41,713 nt of DNA from NCBI GenBank assembly GCA_027491075.1, contig JAIXWX010000026.1:1-41713 (forward strand). Direction: 5' to 3'. Shown here one piece after another: positions 34,868 to 41,713 of the stretch. A program made the translations under genes and the position numbers. The notes beneath the pieces are model-generated. The model saw nothing but the letters and a program-made list of their open reading frames with translations. It was not told the DNA's origin and ran no database searches. Numbering within the stretch: position 1 is the first letter of the stretch; each line of letters starts with the position of its first letter. Origin of the DNA: Flavobacteriales bacterium. GTDB lineage: Bacteria; Bacteroidota; Bacteroidia; Flavobacteriales_D; Sanyastnellaceae.

Positions 34868-35822
34868 CCTTTAAGATTGCTTCATCCTCAATTTGATGAA
34901 TGCATTTGTTGGCCATTCCATACTTGCAACGGTTTCCAAGTTTTGAGCAAGGGCGTTTCTTTCGAAAGTTGGGCTCCAGTATAACAGAATGTTCATTCGG
35001 TCGATAAGGACTCATGCCAAATCCCGGTACAGTACAGCCCCATAGTGAGATAATCTTCTTTTTAAACGCAGCGGCAATATGCATCATACCGGTATCTCCA
35101 CTGATCACCACCTCTGCACCTTTCACTACCAAAGCACTTTCATCAACAGATAACTTACCGCACCAATTAAAAACTCCCTTGACTTTATCTTGAATAACAG
35201 CAGCCGTAGATTCATCCTCCTTTCCTCCAACGAGTACGACTGGATATTGTACTTTTAACAATAAGTCAGACCATCGTTCGGCACCCATTCGCTTCCCTAT
35301 ATGTGCGGCACCTATCGCCACAGCGATGTACTTTTCAGGAAGACCTTCTGGTGATCTGGTTTCGGGAGCACAATAATAGTCCAAACCTTTACCATCGTCT
35401 TTCACTGAAAAAGCTTCTAAAGTTTTTAAATACCTGTCCACAACATGTTCTTTCGGCATCCAATTGATTCCGAAATTCACCCAGATCCATTTCTGGATGT
35501 TGCGTTTATCGAAGGTGAAAGACAGTCTTTTCAAGCGCCGTTTGACAATGCGAGAACGTATGTTACTATGAAGATCAATGACGTAGTCAAAATCAACATC
35601 CATCAAGTCTGGTATAACTTCTTGTATAGTTCTTTCCATGGTATGTACCTTGAATACCATGGGATGATGCTCCAATAAAAACGAATACGACTTTTTTGTA
35701 AGGAAGTGAATCTCCACAGGGCCTTCCAGTTGTTCATACAGGTATCGAATGACTGGAGTTGTAAGGACGATATCTCCAATAGAACTCAGTCGAATAACAA
35801 GAATACGCGTGGCTGTCGACAT
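34842..35822 (-). CDS. GT9 family glycosyltransferase (LPS heptosyltransferase-like)
   Basis: Transfers heptose from ADP-heptose to lipopolysaccharide core in characterised members. Length is 326 residues, GT-B fold. Seen: RLSSIGDIVLTTPVIRYL at the N-terminus, DYVIDLHSNIRSR, YIAVAIGAAHIGKRMGAERW, and the nucleotide-binding block VISGDTGMMHIAAAFKKKIISLWGCT. hldD at 9.7 kb supplies ADP-heptose. Its start is 4 bases from a perfect -7 box and shares a 34-base gap with divergent tatD. Confidence 0.9.
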   Translation of the reverse strand: MSTATRILVIRLSSIGDIVLTTPVIRYLYEQLEGPVEIHFLTKKSYSFLLEHHPMVFKVHTMERTIQEVIPDLMDVDFDYVIDLHSNIRSRIVKRRLKRLSFTFDKRNIQKWIWVNFGINWMPKEHVVDRYLKTLEAFSVKDDGKGLDYYCAPETRSPEGLPEKYIAVAIGAAHIGKRMGAERWSDLLLKVQYPVVLVGGKEDESTAAVIQDKVKGVFNWCGKLSVDESALVVKGAEVVISGDTGMMHIAAAFKKKIISLWGCTVPGFGMSPYRPNEHSVILEPNFRKKRPCSKLGNRCKYGMANKCIHQIEDEAILKAIERLWVR

Positions 35823-35826
35823 AGCG

Positions 35827-35834
35827 CAAATATA
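35827..35834 (-). promoter_or_regulatory. -7 box for GT9 gene
   Basis: Perfect TATATTTG on the minus strand, 4 bases before the ATG at 35822. Predicted start of transcription is at or next to the A of the start codon. Confidence 0.6.
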
Positions 35835-35844
35835 AGAGTAGGTC

Positions 35845-35852
35845 TATATTTG
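35845..35852 (+). promoter_or_regulatory. -7 box for tatD-ansA
   Basis: Perfect TATATTTG, 4 bases before the tatD ATG at 35857. It is the mirror image of the minus-strand box in the same 34-base gap. Confidence 0.6.
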
Positions 35853-35856
35853 TACC

Positions 35857-36639
35857 ATGCAATGGATTGATACGCATTCTCACCTGTATTTACCTGCTTT
35901 TGCCGAAGACAGACCACAATGGCTGCAAAGACTAGATACAACACATATAGAAAAGGTTTTTCTTCCCAACATAGACAAGGAAAGCATTGGTGCCATGCAA
36001 GAGTTGTGTGCCATGCAACCGGAAAGATTCTTTCCCATGCTAGGATTGCATCCTTGTGATGTCAAAGAAAACTTCAATGCAGAATTAGAAGAAATAAAAC
36101 AGCATTACCAGACTCTTCAACCCATCGCAGTTGGTGAAATTGGAATAGACCTCCACTGGGATAAATCCACCTTGAAACAACAACAACAAGCCTTTCGTCA
36201 ACAAATAGAATGGTCATTGGAGTGGAACCTACCCATTGTGATTCATGCTAGAGAGAGTTTTAAAGAGATCTTTGAAATACTTGACACCTATAAAGCACCT
36301 ACTTTAAGGGGAGTTTTTCACTGCTTTACTGGAGGGATGGTTGAAGCCGAAAAAATCCTTAGTTACAATAACTTTTTACTGGGAATTGGAGGTGTACTCA
36401 CCTATGAAAAATCTGGATTGGATAAGGTCATTGAGCAAATTGACTTAAGACATCTGGTCTTAGAGACAGACGCTCCATTTCTTACTCCAAAGCCATACCG
36501 AGGAAAGCGCAATGAAAGCTCTTACATCCCCATTATCGGGGCTCGATTAGCAGAAATAAAAGGAGTGACCATGGAAGAGGTTAGCAATACAACCAGTACC
36601 AATGCGCTTAGAATGTTTAACTTGGCCCATTCTCGATGA
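35857..36639 (+). CDS. tatD: TatD-family metal-dependent hydrolase/DNase
   Basis: Amidohydrolase-fold nuclease of 260 residues. Metal ligands are visible in the DTHSHLYLPAF start, GEIGIDLHWD, IVIHARES, VFHCFTGG and LETDAPFLTPKPYRGKRNES, the full TatD set. It is coupled by a 4-base overlap (ATGA) to the asparaginase. Substrate in the cell is unclear; DNase and D-aminoacyl-tRNA deacylase activities are known for family members. Confidence 0.94.
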   Translation: MQWIDTHSHLYLPAFAEDRPQWLQRLDTTHIEKVFLPNIDKESIGAMQELCAMQPERFFPMLGLHPCDVKENFNAELEEIKQHYQTLQPIAVGEIGIDLHWDKSTLKQQQQAFRQQIEWSLEWNLPIVIHARESFKEIFEILDTYKAPTLRGVFHCFTGGMVEAEKILSYNNFLLGIGGVLTYEKSGLDKVIEQIDLRHLVLETDAPFLTPKPYRGKRNESSYIPIIGARLAEIKGVTMEEVSNTTSTNALRMFNLAHSR

Positions 36640-37670
36640 AAGGAATACTGCTTATTTATACAGGAGGAACCATCGGAATGATGGAGGATCCAGCATCAGG
36701 AAGTCTTACTCCCCTGAACTTCCAAGAACTTCGCACATATATACCTGAGATTAGAAGATTTTCATTTAGAGTTGACGTCAAAGCGTTCGATAAGCCCATT
36801 GACTCCAGCGACGTTCAAACACAAACATGGTTGGAAATAGCAGATTTGATTCACCAACACTACGATCAATATGACGGATTCGTAGTATTGCATGGCACAG
36901 ATACCATGGCTTACAGTGCGTCTGCTTTGAGTTTTGTTTTGAGAAATTTAAAAAAACCAGTAATACTCACTGGAAGTCAACTTCCCATTGGGAAACTTCG
37001 CACCGACGGCAAAGAAAACTTGATCACAGCCATTGAAATCGCTTCAGCCAAGCGCAACGGCGATGCCATTGTACAAGAGGTAGCGGTACTCTTTGATTCC
37101 AACCTTTTTAGAGGAAACAGAACACATAAATACAGCACCGAAAACTTCGATGCATTTGTTAGCCCTAATTATCCACCTCTCGCCACTGTTGGAATTTATA
37201 TTAAATACGAGTGGAAGCATTTGTTGAGAACACAAGGAGATTTTTTTGTGGAAAGGCACTTTGAAACAGACGTTGCGATATTAAAAATCTTCCCAGGAAT
37301 GAGCATTGATTATGTCAATGCCATCCTAAATATCCCTAGATTAAAAGGAGTAGTTCTTGAAACATACGGCAGTGGAAATGCCCCTAAAGACGCAGCGTTA
37401 ATTTCGGCTCTTCAAAAAGCCATAGAGAATGGAATTTGTATCCTAAATATTACACAATGCAGCAAGGGTTTTGTAGAGCAAGGAAGATATGATACGTCCG
37501 CAGGCTTGCAAAAAATCGGTGTTACCTCTGGTGGAGATTTGACTACAGAGGCTGCGCTTACTAAGTTGATGTTTCTGCTTGGAAAAGGCTTGCGCGGAAA
37601 ATCACTGCACGAACAATTGACCTCACCTATTTCTGGAGAAATTACCACCTTCTCCTCTATTTCCGATTGA
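36636..37670 (+). CDS. ansA: Type I (cytosolic) L-asparaginase
   Basis: Hydrolyses asparagine to aspartate and ammonia. The 344 residues have no signal peptide, so the enzyme is cytosolic. Catalytic threonines lie in IYTGGTIGM (Thr12) and VLHGTDTMAYSASAL, followed by VILTGSQLPIGKLRTDG. The C-terminal regulatory/oligomer part is normal. A TatD-asparaginase pair is a frequent Bacteroidota neighbourhood. No promoter lies between them. Confidence 0.94.
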   Translation: MKGILLIYTGGTIGMMEDPASGSLTPLNFQELRTYIPEIRRFSFRVDVKAFDKPIDSSDVQTQTWLEIADLIHQHYDQYDGFVVLHGTDTMAYSASALSFVLRNLKKPVILTGSQLPIGKLRTDGKENLITAIEIASAKRNGDAIVQEVAVLFDSNLFRGNRTHKYSTENFDAFVSPNYPPLATVGIYIKYEWKHLLRTQGDFFVERHFETDVAILKIFPGMSIDYVNAILNIPRLKGVVLETYGSGNAPKDAALISALQKAIENGICILNITQCSKGFVEQGRYDTSAGLQKIGVTSGGDLTTEAALTKLMFLLGKGLRGKSLHEQLTSPISGEITTFSSISD

Positions 37671-37780
37671 TTAAGTGGAAGAGAATTGAATATTACGAGC
37701 AACTACATCCTCATTTTCCGAGAAAGTGTCAGACGTTGTATATTGCGACCACTTGATACAATAAATAACGTTTTTACTCA

Positions 37781-40249
37781 ATGACACTTTTCCAGGTTCA
37801 AAACTTACTGTTCATTGTTTTATTAGGAGTTTCCTCCTCATACTCAAATGCTCAAAGTAACCGCATAGACAGCCTAAGGAACGTCGCTCAAAATGCCAAA
37901 GTAGACACTATGAAAGTGTCTGCACTTCTAGAGTTAGGGTTCCTTTATAAAGATTCTCCGCCAGACTCTGGTCTCTATTACGGTAAAAAAGCCCTTCAGC
38001 TAAGCGAGGAAATTCAATATGAAAAGGGGCTATGTGAATCCTATCTTCTACTTGGAATTTCTACCCACGAAAAGGGAGACTATCAAGGCTCTATTAATTA
38101 TTTGAAACTCTCTTCAAAGATTGCCGAGGACATTAATTATAAAAAAGCATTTGCCCGAGCCATCAATTCGGTGGGCATGAGCCAACTTCGATTAGCACAA
38201 TACGACCAAGCCTTAAAGTCTCTGATGACGGCCTTGAAGATAAGGGAAGAATTAAAAGACTCCTTGGATATGGCAGGCACCATGAATAACATCGGAATGA
38301 TATATTCCGAAATTTCCCAGCCACAAGAAGCATTGAATTATTACTTCAAAGTACTAGATATTCGAAAGAAGCTCAAGCACCATATGGGTATTGCGCAAAC
38401 CCTCAATAATATCGCTATCGTCTATGAAAAATATAAAGAGTATGACAAGGCCCTCGAAACATACCTCAGAGCGCTGTATATCTGTGATAGCATAGGAGAA
38501 AAATTCGGACAATCATTAATCACAGGTAACATAGCAGGCATTTATGGTCAAAAAAAAATGTATGAAGAGAGTAAAAACTACTACTTCAAGGCCATTGACT
38601 TGCAAGAAAAAGTGGGAAATCGCCTGGGTTTAATTTCCTCCTATAGCGGTTTAAGTAACGTGTATTTAGGAGAAAATGATCTTGAAAATGCAGAAATATA
38701 TGCCAATCAATCGTTAGCTCTTTCTTTGCCCTCCGGAGTGAAGGACGAGATTAAAGACATGTATAGGAATCTATACAAAATTGCGAAAGCCAAACGCAAT
38801 ATTGACGATGTGATTCACTTTGGAGAACTGTACTTTGCATATCACGATAGCCTCTCGGATGACAATATGAAATCCGAGATCACGCGCATCAAAGCTCAAA
38901 GTGAATATGAAGAAAAACTTATAGAGACTGAAGAAAGTAATAAGATACAACTAGAACAACAGGAATATCAATTAATGTTTTTCATGGTAGCGTTTATCCT
39001 GACATTAGTGGTTGTACTCATCTTTATCATCAATCGCAGCAGGCTTACAAAAGCACGTGACCTTGCCGAAACTGCTAGTTTAGCCAAATCAGAGTTCTTA
39101 TCTAACATGAGTCATGAAATCAGAACACCGCTAAATGCTGTGATTGGTTTTACTGATATTCTTACCAGAGAGAAACTCAGTAACGAACAAATGAACTATG
39201 CAAAAACAGCCAATGAATCTGCAAAAACACTGTTGGGTGTAGTGAATGACATTCTTGACTATTCGAAGATAGAAGCTGGTAAAATTGAAATAGAAAGAGC
39301 ACCATTTGCATTCGTTGATTTAAAAAATCAATTGCGCAGTGTAGTTAGCTATCAGATTTTGGAAAAACAACTTCATCTTCAATTCATTGCTGATAAACAC
39401 TTACCTGCTCGTATTTGGTCTGACGAAATACGCTTAAGGCAAGTTTTAGTGAACTTGCTGAGTAATGCTATTAAGTTTACATACCAAGGAAGCATTACTC
39501 TTAAAATAGATCTACTAAAGAAGATTGATGAACATCATATTCAAGTTAGATTTTCGGTAATTGATACTGGTATTGGAATAGCTGCGCCGGATCAAAAAGT
39601 AATTTTTAATGCCTTCATGCAGGCAGATGTTAGCACAACAAGAAAGTATGGAGGAACAGGACTAGGGCTATCCATTTGTAATAAGCTCTTGGGATTAATG
39701 GGCACTACCCTGCGCTTAGAGTCAGAGGTCAATAAAGGATCTATTTTTTATTTTGATTTGATTTTAATGCCAGATACTACTGAGAATATTGACTTGGATG
39801 CATTCAACAGCGATTTTGGAGGTGAGCCGACAGTAAGCATTTCAGAGGTGAAGAAGGAGTATAGTCAAGAAAGTAAAAAAATTCTCATTAGTGAAGACAA
39901 TCCAGTAAACATGTTATTAGCCAAAACCCTCATTAGAGATTTCGCTCCCAACGCGGAAATATTTGGCGCCGTATCAGGTGTGGAATGCGTGGAATTGTAT
40001 AAGCTGCATCAACCCGACTTGGTATTGATGGATGTTCAAATGCCAGAATTAAATGGTTACCAGACTACGGAACTCATCAGAACGTATGAGTCTGCTCATC
40101 GACTAAAGAAAGCCCCAATTGTAGCAATCAGTGCTGGAACCACCACTCTAGAAAAAGAAAACTGCATCAAAAGCGGAATGGACGGTTTCTTAAGCAAGCC
40201 CATCATCCGAAGCGAATTCGAAGACCTTTTAAGAAGGTATCTCCATTAG
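37781..40249 (+). CDS. Hybrid sensor histidine kinase with N-terminal TPR region
   Basis: 822-residue signalling protein. Signal peptide (~1-25) is followed by about seven TPRs (~45-370), a coiled region with Gln/Glu, one membrane helix (~398-420), HisKA with phospho-acceptor His445 (NMSHEIRTPLNAVIGF), an HATPase domain (NLLSNAIKF, DTGIGIAA, GGTGLGLSICNKL) and a C-terminal receiver with Asp751 (LVLMDVQMPELNG) and the Lys in LSKPI. The TPRs face the periplasm, so it probably senses a protein or peptide. No output domain and no DNA-binding partner nearby, so the phosphorelay ends elsewhere. The 110-base leader shows no clear -7 box. Confidence 0.92.
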   Translation: MTLFQVQNLLFIVLLGVSSSYSNAQSNRIDSLRNVAQNAKVDTMKVSALLELGFLYKDSPPDSGLYYGKKALQLSEEIQYEKGLCESYLLLGISTHEKGDYQGSINYLKLSSKIAEDINYKKAFARAINSVGMSQLRLAQYDQALKSLMTALKIREELKDSLDMAGTMNNIGMIYSEISQPQEALNYYFKVLDIRKKLKHHMGIAQTLNNIAIVYEKYKEYDKALETYLRALYICDSIGEKFGQSLITGNIAGIYGQKKMYEESKNYYFKAIDLQEKVGNRLGLISSYSGLSNVYLGENDLENAEIYANQSLALSLPSGVKDEIKDMYRNLYKIAKAKRNIDDVIHFGELYFAYHDSLSDDNMKSEITRIKAQSEYEEKLIETEESNKIQLEQQEYQLMFFMVAFILTLVVVLIFIINRSRLTKARDLAETASLAKSEFLSNMSHEIRTPLNAVIGFTDILTREKLSNEQMNYAKTANESAKTLLGVVNDILDYSKIEAGKIEIERAPFAFVDLKNQLRSVVSYQILEKQLHLQFIADKHLPARIWSDEIRLRQVLVNLLSNAIKFTYQGSITLKIDLLKKIDEHHIQVRFSVIDTGIGIAAPDQKVIFNAFMQADVSTTRKYGGTGLGLSICNKLLGLMGTTLRLESEVNKGSIFYFDLILMPDTTENIDLDAFNSDFGGEPTVSISEVKKEYSQESKKILISEDNPVNMLLAKTLIRDFAPNAEIFGAVSGVECVELYKLHQPDLVLMDVQMPELNGYQTTELIRTYESAHRLKKAPIVAISAGTTTLEKENCIKSGMDGFLSKPIIRSEFEDLLRRYLH

Positions 40250-40274
40250 GGTTGAGATACCCTTACATTTTTAT

Positions 40275-40304
40275 CGGGAACGGGAACGCGAATGGGAACG
40301 GGAA
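40275..40304. repeat. Short tandem hexamer repeat (CGGGAA)n
   Basis: Five hexamers in a row: CGGGAA, CGGGAA, CGCGAA, TGGGAA, CGGGAA. They lie between the histidine kinase stop and the tRNA terminator. The only frame through them on the minus strand gives VPVPIRVPVP-like text with no domain, so I treat it as non-coding. G-rich purine strand; no further copies in the window. Confidence 0.6.
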
Positions 40305-40346
40305 TGGACAGGAATACGCGTGAGAGCGAGTAGAAGCGTTGAGTAC

Positions 40347-40402
40347 AAAAAAAAGAGAACCAAAACCCAGAATTCATTTTCATTCTGTTTCTGATTCTCT
40401 TT
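40347..40402 (-). terminator. Rho-independent terminator of tRNA-Ser
   Basis: On the minus strand an outer stem AAAGAGAA (40395-40402) pairs with TTCTCTTT (40352-40359) and is followed by a run of T. A nested stem CAGAAT/ATTCTG lies inside. Position about 10 bases past the tRNA 3' end fits termination of that gene. Confidence 0.6.
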
Positions 40403-40410
40403 CTGTCCAG

Positions 40411-40498
40411 CGGAGAGTCAGGGATTCGAACCCTGGATACCCTTTTGGGGTATACACACTTTCCAGGCGTGCTCTTTCGACCACTCAGACAACTCTCC
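40411..40498 (-). tRNA. tRNA-Ser (anticodon GGA)
   Basis: 88-base class II tRNA on the minus strand. Acceptor stem GGAGAGT pairs with ACTCTCC, the anticodon stem CACGC/GTGTG holds the loop CTGGAAA (anticodon GGA, reading UCC and UCU), a long variable arm follows (TATACCCC...GGGTAT), and the T-arm is CAGGGTTCGAATCCCTG. Discriminator is G, normal for serine. CCA is not encoded. A perfect -7 box stands 12 bases upstream and a terminator follows. Confidence 0.95.
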
Positions 40499-40510
40499 TC
40501 AAATCGTCGG

Positions 40511-40518
40511 CAAATATA
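40511..40518 (-). promoter_or_regulatory. -7 box for tRNA-Ser
   Basis: Perfect TATATTTG on the minus strand, 12 bases before the tRNA 5' end. It lies downstream of the terminator of the T9SS protein gene, so the tRNA is its own unit. Confidence 0.55.
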
Positions 40519-40552
40519 CACCTTCAAAAGTGATGTCCGTTAGGCATCAAAT

Positions 40553-40579
40553 AAAAAAACCCCTCGCTTTCGCAAGGGG
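40553..40579 (-). terminator. Rho-independent terminator of T9SS protein gene
   Basis: Hairpin CCCCTTGC-GAAA-GCGAGGGG (one mismatch) followed by seven T on the minus strand, 28 bases past the stop of the exported protein gene. Confidence 0.75.
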
Positions 40580-40606
40580 TTTTATTTTAATATCTAAGAT
40601 CGCTAA

Positions 40607-41713
40607 TTACTTAATGATCTGAAGTTGTTCTGTCTTCACTTCTGTTGTAGACAACACGCGTACTCTATAGAGACCGTTGTTGAATGCAGCAGTGTTGATG
40701 GTGAAGTTGTACACCTCGTTGGCTTCAACTTGACCAGCGTATACCAAAGCAATGGTACGACCGGTTGCATCGATTACATCCAAAGTGATTTCATCATCAA
40801 TCTTCGAAGTTACCTTCACTTGTGAAGAAATGTTAGATGGGTTCGGGAACAAGCTCACAATTGAAAGGTTACCCTTGTCTTCGTTAGCAACTTCTGGAGT
40901 TACTGGAGCAATAGGAGCATCAACTGCGATCTCATTTCCTTCCCAAGTGATTACTTGAGTCCACTCAGTGATATTGCCAGTGCAATCCTCAGCAGTCCAG
41001 GTACGAACTACAGAATAGTCTGGGCAACAGTCAAGGATGAACGAGAAGTCACCACCACCAGTGAATACATTGGGCTCGTTTTCTGAAGAGCTATCAAAGA
41101 AGCTTCCGTTGTAGCTAAACCAACCACCGAATCCATTGTCTTCGTTAGTAACGTTGTTTGCACCGTCACCCAACTGGAATCCAAAGTACTTAGATGATGG
41201 AGCATGTACCAAGTTGATAGATGAACCAGCAAAGTCACCCCATCCAGTCAATTCATTGCCAGCAAGGTTTGCCAACACGAAGTAATACCAATCTTGGTAG
41301 TTCGCATCAACACCGTTACAATCAGCTTTGAATGAAGTTGGGAAGCTCTGAGTAGACCACTGAGCCCAATCCTTCTTATTCTCAAATGTAACGCTCAAGT
41401 TGAAACCACCATTTGGATTAGAAGTACTTACCAATTGCGCGGTAACTACAGCTGTTCCATTTGGATATTCTACAAACTCTCCGCTAAGGATGCTGTAGTA
41501 CTTATACATTTCTGGAGCATTCCAGAATGCCATTGCCCAGTTTACAGGATAGTAGCAATTTCCGCTGCTGCCTTGTGGCGTTAAGATGTTGCAGTCTGCA
41601 ATTGAACCTTCAGCTGGCATTTCACCAACGATAGTTTCAACCATCTCAACTTCAACCATACCGTTGCAGTTGTCCATGGCAGTGATTTGTGGTGCTGCTG
41701 GAACTTCCTCTGA
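40607..41713 (-). CDS. Type IX-secreted protein, C-terminal part with sorting domain (5' end outside window)
   Basis: Reading frame is open to the window edge; an ATG at 41677 is internal and codons continue before it. Visible part is about 369 residues. It has Cys-rich segments (DNCNGM, ADCNIL, GSSGNCYYP, DCCPD, ADECTGNITEW-like) like the CTGNxTEW domains of large Bacteroidota surface proteins. The last ~80 residues form a type A T9SS sorting domain: LFPNPSNISSQVKV, the middle VIDATGRTIA, and NGLYRVRVLST. So it is exported across the outer membrane by the gliding/T9SS machinery. It ends at a strong terminator. Function of the body is unknown. Confidence 0.85.
   Translation of the reverse strand, partial: SEEVPAAPQITAMDNCNGMVEVEMVETIVGEMPAEGSIADCNILTPQGSSGNCYYPVNWAMAFWNAPEMYKYYSILSGEFVEYPNGTAVVTAQLVSTSNPNGGFNLSVTFENKKDWAQWSTQSFPTSFKADCNGVDANYQDWYYFVLANLAGNELTGWGDFAGSSINLVHAPSSKYFGFQLGDGANNVTNEDNGFGGWFSYNGSFFDSSSENEPNVFTGGGDFSFILDCCPDYSVVRTWTAEDCTGNITEWTQVITWEGNEIAVDAPIAPVTPEVANEDKGNLSIVSLFPNPSNISSQVKVTSKIDDEITLDVIDATGRTIALVYAGQVEANEVYNFTINTAAFNNGLYRVRVLSTTEVKTEQLQIIK

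Noticed and set aside
37671-37780. AAGTGG...CCACTT inverted repeat upstream of the hybrid kinase
   Set aside because: Arms are about 75 bases apart with no other support; likely chance.
40246-40527. Minus-strand 93-codon frame over the tRNA and hexamer repeat
   Set aside because: It reads through a confidently folded tRNA-Ser, its promoter and its terminator.
1-41713. CRISPR arrays, insertion sequences, prophage or integrative element borders
   Set aside because: No direct-repeat arrays, transposase, integrase or flanking target duplications were seen; gene content is core metabolism throughout.

Overview
The window reads as an ordinary, densely packed chromosomal stretch from a member of the Bacteroidota, most likely a marine-type Flavobacteriales/Cryomorphaceae relative. 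Evidence: a C-terminal type IX secretion sorting domain at the right edge, many starts preceded by the Bacteroidota -7 element TAnnTTTG with few clear Shine-Dalgarno sites, a SusC/BtuB-like TonB receptor, HemJ instead of HemG/HemY, and a YARHG lipoprotein. I see no insertion sequence, prophage, CRISPR array, rRNA or defence island. The one tRNA is tRNA-Ser(GGA).

Layout. 1-7.4 kb: mnmE (lacks its last codons at the window edge), sucD, a GH5-like lipoprotein, a folK/deoxynucleoside kinase pair, sppA and a SpoU methylase. 7.4-9.6 kb: minus-strand operon of a eukaryote-type 6-pyruvoyl-tetrahydropterin synthase, folE and an MFS carrier. 9.7-14 kb: hldD, then a minus operon of an ABC exporter (ATPase, permease), Ppx/GppA and a 49-residue DUF2256 zinc-finger-like protein. 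14.1-23.6 kb: plus-strand run of a divergent photolyase/cryptochrome, ugd, UDP-xylose synthase, a WbpD-type acetyltransferase, a TviB/WbpO-type dehydrogenase, a TonB-dependent receptor, rfbB and a CpsB-type phosphatase. This is a surface-polysaccharide precursor locus. 23.6-26.4 kb: [2Fe-2S] ferredoxin with its NADP reductase, then Mrp with Nfu (Fe-S cluster assembly). 26.5-29.3 kb: a MurG-like glycosyltransferase facing trmB-tadA, and a small secreted protein. 29.3-34.3 kb: six-gene minus operon (YARHG lipoprotein, DUF2306 protein, TPR protein, hemJ, mgtE, hydroxyacid dehydrogenase). 34.3-40.2 kb: thioesterase, a GT9 heptosyltransferase divergent from tatD-asparaginase, and a TPR hybrid histidine kinase. 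40.2-41.7 kb: tRNA-Ser with its own promoter and terminator, and the C-terminal part of a large T9SS-exported protein.

Themes: envelope glycan supply (hldD, ugd, uxs, wbpD, tviB, rfbB, cpsB, GT9, GT28-like), pterin/folate chemistry (folE, PTPS, folK), Fe-S assembly and electron transfer, and tRNA modification (mnmE, trmB, tadA, SpoU). I did not find a clearly new multi-gene system. The most informative points are the BH4-type PTPS-folE pair, a 34-bp divergent promoter giving near-leaderless messages on both sides, a CRP/FNR-like palindrome before the ferredoxin reductase, the DUF2256 gene and the atypical photolyase.
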